A stretch of 64,000 bases of DNA, taken from NCBI RefSeq assembly GCF_023715685.1, contig NZ_JAMBOQ010000003.1, positions 62,001 to 126,000 of the forward strand, in the 5' to 3' direction. Below, piece after piece: positions 26,469 through 35,613 of the stretch (the first letter of the stretch is position 1; each line of letters starts with the position of its first letter). Position numbers and translations under genes: made by a program. The notes under the pieces were generated by a model. The model did no database searches, was not told the DNA's origin, and was given only the letters and a program-made list of their open reading frames with translations. Origin of the DNA: Priestia aryabhattai (GTDB lineage Bacteria > Bacillota > Bacilli > Bacillales > Bacillaceae_H).

Positions 26469-27476
26469 ATGATTAAAGATTTAGTATTGGCTAAGGAATG
26501 GCTGCCTGCAGCTTATTCACATGATTTAACAGGTCAGCCCTTGCAAGTAACGATTTTAGAAGAGAGAGTTGCGCTTTTTCGCACAACTAATGCCATTAAA
26601 GCATTTAAAGATTTGTGCATCCATCGCGGTGCAGCGTTATCTCTTGGAAAAGTGGTAGATGATTGCATTGTATGCCCTTATCACGGATGGAAATACGATG
26701 ATGCCGGGGCTTGTGTGAAAATTCCTCAACAGCCGCCGGGAAGAGCTATTCCTTCAAAAGCAAAAGCACAGGTGTATGACTGCGTTGAAAAGTACGGGAT
26801 TATATGGGTGAAGATGAACAGCGAGGCAAGTGATACTCCTCTTCCCCTGTATGACGAACATCTTAACTCCGGATTCAAAACGGTTTGCGCCAACCCTCAT
26901 ACTCTGCAGGCAGCAGCTCCTCGTGTCGTAGAAAACTTTCTAGATGTAAGCCATTTGGCTTTTGTTCACGAAGGAAGCCTTGGACACTCTGACTACGCCG
27001 AAATTCCTGATTATAAGGTGCATTGGAAAGATAGCCGATACGTTTCTGATGAAATCGCTGTGTACGCAGATGCAGATGGTACGGGTAACTTTGCGACTAT
27101 TTATTATACCTTTGAAATTCTTCGTCCTACCGTTGCAAGGTTGAAAAAAGTGAACTACGAAACGGGTGAAATCTTTTCGATGCTGTTTGCGGTTTTACCT
27201 GAAGAGGAAAGAAAGTCCACCGTGTTTGCATTGGTTTCTAGAAACTATTCGTTTGATGCACCTGATCAATATTTCCGTGATTTTCAGCAGCTTATTATTG
27301 AACAAGATACCAGTATTGTGGAAAGCCAAAAACCCGAAGAGCTGCCGCTTGACTTACAAGCAGAGCTTCATTTGAATCCGGATCGACTGAGTATTGCATA
27401 TAGAAGATGGCTCGGTGATTTAGGAGTGACCTTTGGAAGTGACATAGGAACAAGATTAAAAAAAGCTGCTCAATAA
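26469..27476 (+). CDS. Rieske [2Fe-2S] aromatic-ring/O-demethylase-type oxygenase, alpha subunit
   Basis: A 335-residue oxygenase. The Rieske cluster ligands are C50-x-H52 (DLCIHRGAALS) and C69-x2-H72 (CIVCPYHGW). The mononuclear iron site is the NFLDVSHLAFVHEG segment (two His about residues 161 and 166). It resembles vanillate O-demethylase and pheophorbide a/choline-type Rieske oxygenases. I use ATG 26469, eight bases after GGAGG; ATG 26463 is too close. No reductase gene is adjacent, so its electron donor is encoded elsewhere. Substrate unknown. Confidence 0.87.
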   Translation: MIKDLVLAKEWLPAAYSHDLTGQPLQVTILEERVALFRTTNAIKAFKDLCIHRGAALSLGKVVDDCIVCPYHGWKYDDAGACVKIPQQPPGRAIPSKAKAQVYDCVEKYGIIWVKMNSEASDTPLPLYDEHLNSGFKTVCANPHTLQAAAPRVVENFLDVSHLAFVHEGSLGHSDYAEIPDYKVHWKDSRYVSDEIAVYADADGTGNFATIYYTFEILRPTVARLKKVNYETGEIFSMLFAVLPEEERKSTVFALVSRNYSFDAPDQYFRDFQQLIIEQDTSIVESQKPEELPLDLQAELHLNPDRLSIAYRRWLGDLGVTFGSDIGTRLKKAAQ

Positions 27477-27508
27477 AAAAGAAGAAAGGAGTCTCCTTTC
27501 TTCTTTTT
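27474..27508. terminator. Bidirectional terminator between Rieske gene and fetB
   Basis: AAAAAAGAAGAAAGGAG and CTCCTTTCTTCTTTTT form a long stem between convergent genes. Confidence 0.85.
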
Positions 27509-28262
27509 ATGCATTTTCACGGATAAGCTGCTGATAGCTATTAAAAAGGATAGGATATGTTAAGCGGCTTAGGATGACGCAGGAAAGAGTAGCAGACGCT
27601 AGAATAGTAAAAACGATAAGCAGTTGGAATTTGACAGCCTGTATCGGATCTGCACCTCCAATAATCTGGCCTGTCATCATGCCCGGAAGCTGAACGAGTC
27701 CAATTGTTTTTTGACTTTCTACAGTAGGAATCATGCTAGCTTTGATTGCAACATTTAAAATGCTATGAATAGCTTGTCTGGGAGTGCCGCCAAGCGCCAG
27801 AATCAATTGAATTTCTTCTCGTCTTCTATTTACTTCAGCATCTAACCGATTTAAAAATAAATTGGCAAGAATCATTGAATTTCCAATAATCATACCGCTG
27901 ACAGGAATGATGTATCGCGGAGTAGCAGGGATAATATGTAGGCCGAGCATAATGCTTTGGGTCAAGATTTCTACAATAAAAAGGGTGACAAATACGCGCA
28001 AAAAGGCCTTGAAGCCCTGCTTTTTTTTCTTTACAACGTTTTGGGAAGCGACCGTCAGCATAAGGAATAAAATAAGAATCATAAAAGCAGGGTGATTCGC
28101 ATCAAAAATAAAAGATAAAACATATCCTATCACTAACAGCTGAACGGCTGCTCGAATACTAGCAATGATAATATCTTTTTGGAGTCCTATACGAAAAGAT
28201 TTTGATAAAAAAAGAGCAATAAAAACAAAAACGATTGTAAAAATAAGTGAAAGTGAACTCAT
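27507..28262 (-). CDS. fetB: FetB-type ABC transporter permease (UPF0014; YbbM-like)
   Basis: A 251-residue permease with about six to seven helices. The family motif EEIQLILALGGTPRQAI and VQLPGMMTGQIIGGADPIQAVKFQ are present. In E. coli FetAB exports iron and helps against oxidative stress; here that role is by homology. Its start overlaps the ATPase stop by 4 nt, so the pair forms one operon. Confidence 0.88.
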   Translation of the reverse strand: MSSLSLIFTIVFVFIALFLSKSFRIGLQKDIIIASIRAAVQLLVIGYVLSFIFDANHPAFMILILFLMLTVASQNVVKKKKQGFKAFLRVFVTLFIVEILTQSIMLGLHIIPATPRYIIPVSGMIIGNSMILANLFLNRLDAEVNRRREEIQLILALGGTPRQAIHSILNVAIKASMIPTVESQKTIGLVQLPGMMTGQIIGGADPIQAVKFQLLIVFTILASATLSCVILSRLTYPILFNSYQQLIRENA

Positions 28263-28996
28263 AGAAAGGCTCCTTCAATAAATTGTTTTGTTTCCGCTTT
28301 TACAGGGGTATGAAAAAAAGCCTCCGTCTTCGCTTTTTCTATAATCACTCCGTTCATTAAAAGCCAGACTTCCTCTCCTAAACGTTTGGCTTGATCTAAG
28401 TTATGGGTAACCCAAATAATCGTTTTATTCTGTTCTTTATGTAAATGAGAAATAAGCTGTTCAATTTCATGAGCAGAAGTGGCATCCAAAGCGGAAGTGA
28501 TTTCATCTAAAAGTAAAAGATCCGATCCGTTCGACAGCGTGCGGGCTAATGATAACCTTTGTCTTTGACCACCGGATAAATCTCTTGCATCCTGCTCTAA
28601 CAAGTCAGGGGAAAGACCCGTTAATGTACAGAGTTCTTCAGGCATAATGTCCTGTTTGCCATGCAGTTTTTGAACAAGCATCATATTATCTCGCACTGTT
28701 CCATCAATAACAGGAGCTGATTGAAAAGCGATGCCCACTTTTTTTCGCAAATCAGCAATATTCCATTTGTTGATGTCTTTTCCATATACTTCAATACTTC
28801 CTTCATCAGGTGCAGAAAGTAAATTGCACATGGAAAGAAGGGTGCTTTTTCCGGATCCTGATGGTCCTACCATCATGACGAGCGAGCCTTGCATCACTGT
28901 ACCGGATATGCCTTTTAAAACACTATGTTCTTTATCTTTAAATGTTTTATAAACGTCTGTAAATGTGATGGCAGGCATTGAATTGAACGTGTTCAT
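28259..28996 (-). CDS. fetA: FetA-type ABC transporter ATP-binding protein (YbbL-like)
   Basis: A 245-residue ATPase with Walker A GPSGSGKST (about residues 43-51), signature DLSGGQRQRLSLA, Walker B LLLLDEITSALD and the switch His in WVTHNLDQA. AAAGGAG precedes ATG with 6 nt. Pairs with FetB to form an exporter, probably for iron; specificity is by family analogy only. Confidence 0.9.
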   Translation of the reverse strand: MNTFNSMPAITFTDVYKTFKDKEHSVLKGISGTVMQGSLVMMVGPSGSGKSTLLSMCNLLSAPDEGSIEVYGKDINKWNIADLRKKVGIAFQSAPVIDGTVRDNMMLVQKLHGKQDIMPEELCTLTGLSPDLLEQDARDLSGGQRQRLSLARTLSNGSDLLLLDEITSALDATSAHEIEQLISHLHKEQNKTIIWVTHNLDQAKRLGEEVWLLMNGVIIEKAKTEAFFHTPVKAETKQFIEGAFL

Positions 28997-29065
28997 AGTA
29001 ACTCCTTTCTGATTCGTTTTGTTTATTGTAACATAAGCTAAAGTGTAAAAAGTTATTGGGTGATA

Positions 29066-29099
29066 TAAAAAAAGCTGTGAAAAATCACAGCTTTTAAAC
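29066..29099 (-). terminator. Terminator after metY
   Basis: AAAGCTGTG and CACAGCTTT around AAAAAT, with a T run on the minus strand; overlaps the stop codon. Confidence 0.8.
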
Positions 29100-30401
29100 A
29101 GTTGTATTTACTTTTTGGCTGGCTTTTAAGGCATGATCTAAATCTTCCAGAAGATCATCGATTGCTTCTGTTCCAACGGATAGGCGAATGAGTTCTGGCG
29201 TCACACCGGAAGCTTTTTGTTCGTCTTCAGATAGCTGTTGATGAGTAGTGCTCGCCGGGTGAATAATGAGTGATTTAGAGTCCCCGATATTGGCTAAATG
29301 AGAAAATAACTGAACCGAATCAATTAACTTAGCCGCAGCTTTTGTTCCTCCCCTTACACCGAAGGTTAAAATTGCTCCTTGTCCTTTAGGCAGGTATTTT
29401 TGCGCCAATGAATAGGAAGGGTGGGAAGGAAGCCCCGCATAATTTACCCATTCTACTAATTCATGCTGCTCTAAAAATTTCGCTACCTTTAATGCATTTT
29501 CGCTGTGACGTTCTAATCGCAGATGGAGTGTTTCTACCCCTTGAAGGAGTAAAAAGGAATTAAAAGGTGATAAAGCAGCTCCAATATCTCGTAAAAGCTG
29601 AACGCGCGCTTTTGTAATATAAGCCGCTTCACCGGCAGCTTCGGTGTAGACGAGGCCATGGTAGCTTGGATCTGGAGTTGTTAAGTCTGAAAATTTTCCG
29701 CTCGCTTCCCAATCGAATTTTCCACTGTCTACGATAACCCCCCCAATTGCTGTCCCATGTCCTCCAAGAAACTTAGTAGCAGAATGAACGACAATATCTG
29801 CTCCGAAATCGATGGGACGAAGAAGGTAAGGGCTTGGAACAGTATTATCAATAATAAGAGGAATTCTATGTTCATGGGCAATGTCTGCAACTGCCTCGAT
29901 GTCTAGCACATTTCCCTGCGGGTTTCCAACGGATTCAGCATAAATTGCCTTTGTTTTGGAAGTGATTGCACTTCTAAAATTTTCTGGATTATCGGCGTTT
30001 ACAAATTTGACGCTAATGCCCAGTTTAGGAAGCGTAGACGAAAAGAGGTTATATGTTCCCCCATATAAACTGCTTGCTGATACAATTTCATCTCCTGCTG
30101 AAGCGATATTTAAAATGGAAAAGGTAGTAGCTGACTGACCCGAAGCTACTCCAAGGGCACCTACTCCGCCTTCTAACTCAGCAATTCGCTGTTCAAAAAC
30201 GTCCGTAGTAGGGTTAACAATTCGAGTGTAGATATAGCCTTGTTCACTTAAATTAAATAAAGACGCGGCATGCTCCGTATCTTTAAATCCAAATGAGCTT
30301 GTTTGATAAATAGGTACGGCACGCGAAAAAGTAGCCGGGTCAAGCTGTTGGCCAGAATGGATGGCTTGTGTTTCAGGGCGAAATGGTTTCTTAGCAGACA
30401 T
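29094..30401 (-). CDS. metY: O-acetylhomoserine aminocarboxypropyltransferase (sulfhydrylase)
   Basis: A 435-residue Cys/Met-metabolism PLP enzyme that makes homocysteine from O-acetylhomoserine and sulfide. The PLP lysine lies in [28 protein letters not shown] at the N-terminus and the central insertion characteristic of the ~430-residue MetY group, compared with ~380 for MetB/MetC, support the call. I use ATG 30401, preceded by AAGGAGG; the open frame extends 20 codons upstream without a ribosome site. I find no S-box (SAM riboswitch) in the 250 bp upstream. Confidence 0.9.
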   Translation of the reverse strand: MSAKKPFRPETQAIHSGQQLDPATFSRAVPIYQTSSFGFKDTEHAASLFNLSEQGYIYTRIVNPTTDVFEQRIAELEGGVGALGVASGQSATTFSILNIASAGDEIVSASSLYGGTYNLFSSTLPKLGISVKFVNADNPENFRSAITSKTKAIYAESVGNPQGNVLDIEAVADIAHEHRIPLIIDNTVPSPYLLRPIDFGADIVVHSATKFLGGHGTAIGGVIVDSGKFDWEASGKFSDLTTPDPSYHGLVYTEAAGEAAYITKARVQLLRDIGAALSPFNSFLLLQGVETLHLRLERHSENALKVAKFLEQHELVEWVNYAGLPSHPSYSLAQKYLPKGQGAILTFGVRGGTKAAAKLIDSVQLFSHLANIGDSKSLIIHPASTTHQQLSEDEQKASGVTPELIRLSVGTEAIDDLLEDLDHALKASQKVNTTV

Positions 30402-30656
30402 TGAAACTCCTCCTTGGATATAAAACTTATAAAAAACATAGGAATAATAAACTTTAATCATAATATACGAATTCTATTGAATGATGTCAAATAATAATTA
30501 GAATATTTAGAAATTATAAATAAGATTAATACTGTAATTCAGTATCAATATATCTCTTTAATTGTTAAAAATACCATAAAAAATATAAAATGTAAGTAAA
30601 ATGTAAATTAATTTGTATAATTATGTTAGAATGTTAGGTGTTTGAGAGTTTCTTAG

Positions 30657-31616
30657 ACAGAGCCGATCTTCACAGAGGATGATATCAACGCTCTTTCCAC
30701 CATTCCCGGAGTGAAGAATGTGGTTGCTTCTAGTTCAATGGGAATGGGAGTAAGGTATAGAGACAAGGAATCTGATACGACTGTTAATGCTATTAATGAA
30801 GGGTATATTGAGGTTAATCAGCTTGAAGTTTCAAAAGGAAGGATGCTAGACAGCTCTGACTTTTTGTCAGGCAATCGAGTAGGCGTTATCACAAGCGATA
30901 TGAAAAAAGAGCTGTTTAATAAAAAAGAAGCCCTCGGACAAGTAGTATGGGTTCAGGGACAGCCTATTAAAATTATTGGTGTGACAAAAAAGCCAACGGG
31001 CTTTTTAGCATTTGAAATACCAACCATTTATATTCCGAATAATACGTATAAATCAAGCTTTGGTAAGCTTGACTATACAACCCTTAGCGTTCAAGCAAAA
31101 AGCTCTGATCAATTAAAAAAAGTAGGCAATGACGCAACAGATTTATTGAATAACTTGCATGATACGGAAGATGCTTACAAAGTGAATAATTTAGAAGAAA
31201 TAGCAGATAGCATTGGAAATGTAACGCGTATTATGACAACAATTATTGGGTCGATTGCAGGCATTTCACTGCTTGTTGGCGGTATTGGCGTTATGAATAT
31301 TATGCTGGTTTCTGTAACGGAACGTACAAGAGAAATTGGTATTCGTAAAGCATTGGGAGCATCTAAAAGACAAATTCTAACTCAGTTTTTGATTGAATCC
31401 ATTACCCTCACATTAATTGGTGGTTTGCTTGGAATTGGCCTCGGCGCGGGCGGGGCAGCTCTTGTTTCGTTATTTGCTGACTGGCCGTCATTAATTTCGT
31501 GGCAAGTAGTACTTGGAGGAGTGTTGTTCTCCATGACGATTGGTATTGTATTCGGTATGCTTCCTGCAAACAAAGCGGCGAAGCTAGATCCAATCGAAGC
31601 ATTAAGATATGAATAA
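30657..31616 (+). pseudogene. 5'-truncated MacB/YknZ-type ABC transporter permease
   Basis: The frame opens directly after an in-frame TAG at 30654-30656 and at once encodes the middle of a MacB periplasmic domain (TEDDINALSTIPGVKNVV). The N-terminal transmembrane helix and roughly 95 residues are missing relative to the ~400-residue family. The C-terminal FtsX part with three helices and ERTREIGIRKALGASKRQI is intact. No ribosome site or plausible start lies at the new 5' end (GTG 30711 lacks one). The partner ATPase and MacA-like gene are absent. Probably a deletion remnant. Confidence 0.8.
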
Positions 31617-31662
31617 AGACAGGCATTTAGTTGACGAGAATCAAGAAGGTTTCTGGTTAATT

Positions 31663-31697
31663 TGTGAAAAACGGATCATCTAATGATCCGTTTTTCT
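31663..31697. terminator. Bidirectional terminator between truncated permease and ispA
   Basis: AAAAACGGATCAT and ATGATCCGTTTTT around a 3-nt loop. Confidence 0.85.
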
Positions 31698-31703
31698 TAT
31701 TTA

Positions 31704-32690
31704 TTACTTACTAGGATTGATACGGGCTACGTTAATAATATCATGTATTTTTTCTACCAAATCGAGCATGAGAAATCCGTTTCCTTCAGAGCTTTTTCGA
31801 TATCCAAGAGGAAGCGTCCTTCTTACAAGTTGAGCATAGATTTCGGCTTCGATTAAAGAGCGGCCAAATTCCTTCTCACATAAGTTAATTAATAGAGCTA
31901 AAGCTCCTGCCACGTGGGGAGTCGCCATTGAAGTTCCTGAAAGAGTCGCATACTTATCTTCTAAGTAAGTAGAGATAATGTTAACTCCCGGTGCGACTAA
32001 GTCCACTTCTTCATTTACATTAGTAAAAGGGGCAAGACTTAAGCTGCTGTCTACAGCTCCTACTTGAATAACTTCGTTGTAACTTCCTGGGTACGAATAT
32101 TCAAGTGTTTCTTCGCGGTCATCACCTTCGTTTCCAGCTGCAACAACGACAGAAACATCTTTATTAACAGCATTTCGAACAGCTTCGTGCAGTTCCGGAA
32201 CGTCTTGTGGTCCCCCGAGCGACATGGAAATAACTCGTGCTCGCTCATTGTTAGGACCGCGCCATTCGACGGCATAGTTAATAGCGTCAATAATCCATTC
32301 GTAATTTCCGGATCCTTCACCGGTAAGTACTTTTAAGCTTAGAATTTTTGCTTTGGGTGCCACTCCTACTACCCCTTCATTATTGAGCGCAGCAGCAATG
32401 GTGCCAGACACGTGAGTACCGTGTCCGTTATTATCTTCAAACACAGCAGAATCTCCGTTATGATCCGAAGTGAAATTTCTTCCTCCGATAATACAATCTT
32501 TTAAGTCAGGATGATTTGTGTTAACACCAGTGTCGATAACTGCAATTACAATGCCTTCTCCTTGATTGCTCTCTTCCCAAATAGCAGGCGCTTGAATTAA
32601 GCTTACTCCTTTAGGCGTTTCGTTTATTGAGTCGATAATCGACTCAATTGTGTAAGGAATTAATTTGACTTGTAACGGTTGTTGAGTCAT
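31704..32690 (-). CDS. ispA: Major intracellular serine protease (subtilisin family)
   Basis: A 328-residue cytoplasmic subtilisin. The catalytic triad is D53 ([16 protein letters not shown]), H90 ([11 protein letters not shown]) and the Ser of [12 protein letters not shown]. There is no signal peptide; instead the short N-terminal extension carries the LIPY motif (residues 10-13) that blocks the active site in the zymogen of intracellular subtilisins. I start at the second ATG (32690), six bases after AAGGAGG; the first ATG overlaps that site. Processing of intracellular protein in stationary phase is the expected role. Confidence 0.93.
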   Translation of the reverse strand: MTQQPLQVKLIPYTIESIIDSINETPKGVSLIQAPAIWEESNQGEGIVIAVIDTGVNTNHPDLKDCIIGGRNFTSDHNGDSAVFEDNNGHGTHVSGTIAAALNNEGVVGVAPKAKILSLKVLTGEGSGNYEWIIDAINYAVEWRGPNNERARVISMSLGGPQDVPELHEAVRNAVNKDVSVVVAAGNEGDDREETLEYSYPGSYNEVIQVGAVDSSLSLAPFTNVNEEVDLVAPGVNIISTYLEDKYATLSGTSMATPHVAGALALLINLCEKEFGRSLIEAEIYAQLVRRTLPLGYRKSSEGNGFLMLDLVEKIHDIINVARINPSK

Positions 32691-33044
32691 AGTCATCCTC
32701 CTTAAAATGAATTCTATAAAAATGGAAGGTGCTTAATTTTAAATTCCTAACTATTTCTATAAATTAAACGCTTTTCATGCGAATCCTTTCTTTTTGAATA
32801 AAAAGACTCACAAAAGATGTGAAAAAAAGGAAAAAAGACCCTGAAGACAAGCCCAATAGAAATTTTTAATGTTATCTGTGTATTCACTTTTAATGTTTAT
32901 CTCACACTATACGAGAAAGAATCTCCAAGAAAAATCACATAGGACTGGTGACTTTTGATATAATTACGAACGGTATGACATTTTCAAAATACATGATGTT
33001 TATAAATATACATTAATTTGCAAATTACGAAGGGGCTGAGGATA
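32691..33044. other. Divergent intergenic region ispA / folP
   Basis: AT-rich, non-coding. It holds the promoters of both genes. I see no recognisable riboswitch or operator. Confidence 0.4.
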
Positions 33045-33896
33045 GTGTCAACTTTAACGTCTCAATCCGTCATCAAATGCGGAAAGTATGAACTGAATTA
33101 TGCGGACCGTACGCTTATTATGGGGATTTTAAATGTAAACCCGGATTCATTTTCAGATGGCGGAAAGTACTACGATGTAGATAAAGCGGTTGCTCATGCT
33201 GAGAAAATGGTGAAGCAAGGGGCAGACATCATTGATATCGGAGGAGAATCAACTCGTCCTGGTTATACAAGAATTAGCGATGAAGAAGAGATTAAACGAA
33301 TTGTGCCCGTTATTTCTGAAGTGGCTAAGCGCGTAGAGGTGCCGATTTCTGTAGATACATACAAATCGGAAGTGGCCAAGCATGCGCTAGAAGCAGGAGC
33401 ACATATTATTAATGATATATGGGGTGCAAAAGCCGACCCTAAAATGGCTCAAGTTGCAGCGGACTATAATGTTCCCATTATTTTAATGCATAACCGCCAT
33501 GAGCCTAATTATACAAATCTGGTTACAGATATGATAAGTGATTTAGAAGAAAGCATCTCAATTGCAAAAGCTGCCGGGGTTCGCGATGATCAAATTATTT
33601 TAGATCCAGGCGTTGGCTTTGGAAAAACGGCTGCGCATAATGTAGAAGCGATTCAGCATCTAGATCAGCTGACGAATATTGGCTATCCTGTGCTGCTTGC
33701 TACTTCTCGTAAAGGATTTATTGGACAAATAGTCGATGCTCCTCCTACGGAAAGAATGGAAGGAACTGCAGCTACTGTATATGCAGGGATTGCACAAGGT
33801 GTTCAAATGGTTCGAGTTCATGACGTATTAGAAATCAAGCGCTTTGTAAAGATGGCAGATGTACTGGTAGGAAAACATATATTTCAATTTCAATAA
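33045..33896 (+). CDS. folP: Dihydropteroate synthase, stand-alone gene
   Basis: Condenses 6-hydroxymethyl-7,8-dihydropterin pyrophosphate with p-aminobenzoate; the sulfonamide target family. Motifs are MGILNVNPDSFSDGGKY (pterin site; the usual Thr of NVTPDSF is Asn here), DIGGESTRPG, LMHNR, DPGVGFGKT, TSRKGFIG and VRVHDV. I start at GTG 33045, nine bases after AAGGGG, giving 283 residues; a TTG frame opens 27 bases earlier. It is not next to pab, folB or folK, unlike B. subtilis sul, so it may be a second copy. Confidence 0.9.
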   Translation: MSTLTSQSVIKCGKYELNYADRTLIMGILNVNPDSFSDGGKYYDVDKAVAHAEKMVKQGADIIDIGGESTRPGYTRISDEEEIKRIVPVISEVAKRVEVPISVDTYKSEVAKHALEAGAHIINDIWGAKADPKMAQVAADYNVPIILMHNRHEPNYTNLVTDMISDLEESISIAKAAGVRDDQIILDPGVGFGKTAAHNVEAIQHLDQLTNIGYPVLLATSRKGFIGQIVDAPPTERMEGTAATVYAGIAQGVQMVRVHDVLEIKRFVKMADVLVGKHIFQFQ

Positions 33897-33898
33897 TC

Positions 33899-33932
33899 AT
33901 TTAAGCAGACGCGTAAGCGCTGCTTTTTTATT
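33899..33932 (+). terminator. Terminator after folP
   Basis: AAGCAG and CTGCTT pair around a short loop, followed by TTTTTTAT. Confidence 0.65.
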
Positions 33933-34011
33933 TTCCTTGATTTATCCGGATAGAATACATGCCTTTAGATAAATTTAAGTAATATGAAGGTTGTAAAAAT
34001 GGAGGGTGAAA

Positions 34012-35145
34012 ATGAAAGCAGTAACGTACCAAGGACCTAATCAGGTAAAAGTAGCAGAAGTGGAAGATGCTAAGCTAGAGAAGAAAGATGATATTGTCAT
34101 TAAAATAACGTCAACCGCTATTTGTGGTTCTGATCTGCATTTATATCAAGGAAGCATGCCATTGCCTCACGGTTATATTATTGGTCATGAACCAATGGGA
34201 ATTGTGGAAGAAGTAGGACCAGATGTTACAAAAGTAAAAAAAGGAGATCGCGTTATTATTCCGTTTAACGTAGCGTGCGGACAGTGTGAGTATTGTAAGG
34301 ATGATTTAACGAGCCAATGTGATAATTCTAATCCGCATTATGATTCTGGCGGCTATTTTGGTTATACTGAAAAGTTTGGAAATCATCCAGGAGGTCAAGC
34401 TGAATATTTAAAAGTGCCGTTTGGAAATTTTACACCATTTGTTATTCCAGAATCGTGCGAATTAGAAGATGAATCGCTTCTTTTTTTATCAGATGTGCTT
34501 CCAACTGCTTATTGGAGCGTAGAGCATGCGGATGTTAAAAAAGGAGATACCGTTATCGTCCTCGGCTGCGGACCAGTGGGATTAATGGCTCAAAAGTTTG
34601 CTTGGATGAAAGGTGCCAAACGGGTTATGGCAGTAGATCATGTTCCATACCGAATGCAGCATGCAAAGAAAATAAATGCTGTAGAAACTTTTGATTTTAC
34701 CGAATATCCAGATATGGGAGAGCATTTAAAAGAAATCACAAAAGGCGGAGCTGATGTGGTGATTGACTGTGTAGGTATGGATGGTAAAAAGTCGCCTCTT
34801 GAATACATTGAACAAAAATTAAAACTTCAAGGCGGGACGCTCGGCCCTATTCAAATTGCGACAAAAGCCGTTCGTAAATGTGGCACCGTCCAAATCACCG
34901 GCGTATACGGAAGCAACTATAACAATTTTCCGCTAGGAGCATTTTTTGCTCGAAATGTAACTCTTAAGATGGGGCAAGCTCCTGTCATTCCGATTATGCC
35001 GAAATTATATGATCAAATTGTAAAAGAAGAATTCGATCCAAAAGAAATTATTACTCATAAGGTCGCCCTAGAAGATGCAGCTAATGCCTACAAGATCTTT
35101 AATGATCATCAAGATAACTGTATTAAAGTCATCTTAAAACCTTAA
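34012..35145 (+). CDS. Zinc-dependent medium-chain alcohol/formaldehyde dehydrogenase
   Basis: A 377-residue MDR enzyme. The catalytic zinc ligands lie in ICGSDLHLY and GHEPMG, and the structural zinc cysteines in CGQCEYCKDDLTSQC. GCGPVGLMAQ is the Rossmann NAD(P) loop. The extra segment after the structural zinc site (HYDSGGYFGYTEKFGNHPGGQAEYL) is characteristic of glutathione-independent formaldehyde-dehydrogenase-like enzymes. ATG 34012 lies six bases after GGAGG; GTG 34006 overlaps the site. Single-gene unit; substrate uncertain. Confidence 0.85.
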   Translation: MKAVTYQGPNQVKVAEVEDAKLEKKDDIVIKITSTAICGSDLHLYQGSMPLPHGYIIGHEPMGIVEEVGPDVTKVKKGDRVIIPFNVACGQCEYCKDDLTSQCDNSNPHYDSGGYFGYTEKFGNHPGGQAEYLKVPFGNFTPFVIPESCELEDESLLFLSDVLPTAYWSVEHADVKKGDTVIVLGCGPVGLMAQKFAWMKGAKRVMAVDHVPYRMQHAKKINAVETFDFTEYPDMGEHLKEITKGGADVVIDCVGMDGKKSPLEYIEQKLKLQGGTLGPIQIATKAVRKCGTVQITGVYGSNYNNFPLGAFFARNVTLKMGQAPVIPIMPKLYDQIVKEEFDPKEIITHKVALEDAANAYKIFNDHQDNCIKVILKP

Positions 35146-35165
35146 ACGGTCTTTTCTATTAGGTA

Positions 35166-35199
35166 AAGATTCCTGAGCAGTGAGCTCGGGAATTTTTTA
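35166..35199 (+). terminator. Terminator after the zinc dehydrogenase gene
   Basis: ATTCCTGAGC and GAGCTCGGGAAT pair imperfectly, then TTTTTTAT. Confidence 0.65.
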
Positions 35200-35385
35200 T
35201 GTATGTAAAGTGGAGGAGGTAAATAATTGACGATTGGATGGTTGATTTTACATAATTTAGCTCTATGATAGAAAGAGAAGATCTAACGCTTTTATTTTCT
35301 GGTTAAAGTGTGCTGGCTAAAATGAAAGAGGTAACATCTTGATATTCAGTCTTATTGAATCACCGAAATGTGGAGGAGAGAATGA

Positions 35386-35580
35386 ATGAAATTAGCATTG
35401 CTTCTTGTCATTATTATCGGCGTTGTTGCTCTTGCAGGTACGATCAGTGCTGCAAAGAAAGTAGATGAAGATTACGGGAAATCTAAAAAGAAAAGTATAG
35501 TGAATTTATCTATTATTTATGGAGTTGTATTTATAGGATCAATTGTAGGAGTGGCATGGTATATTGCAGTGAGACCATAA
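35386..35580 (+). CDS. Small two-helix membrane protein
   Basis: A 64-residue protein preceded by GGAGGAGAG. It has an N-terminal hydrophobic helix (residues 3-22), a charged lysine-rich middle (KKVDEDYGKSKKKS) and a second helix (about 38-60). No conserved catalytic residue or known family is apparent. The arrangement suggests a small integral membrane protein; a cleavable signal is also possible but there is no lipobox. Monocistronic, with its own terminator. Confidence 0.65.
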   Translation: MKLALLLVIIIGVVALAGTISAAKKVDEDYGKSKKKSIVNLSIIYGVVFIGSIVGVAWYIAVRP

Positions 35581-35613
35581 ATAAAGCGAACACGAAAGTG
35601 TTCGTTTTATTTT
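35581..35613. terminator. Bidirectional terminator
   Basis: AAAGCGAACAC and GTGTTCGTTTT with a GAAA loop, between convergent genes. Confidence 0.75.

Noticed and set aside
30402..30656. S-box (SAM riboswitch) upstream of metY
   Set aside because: Expected for methionine genes in Bacillus, but no S-box core motifs were found on the minus strand.
30711..31616. Treating the MacB-type frame as an intact 301-residue gene from GTG 30711
   Set aside because: No ribosome site there, homology continues upstream to 30657, and the obligatory N-terminal helix is missing.
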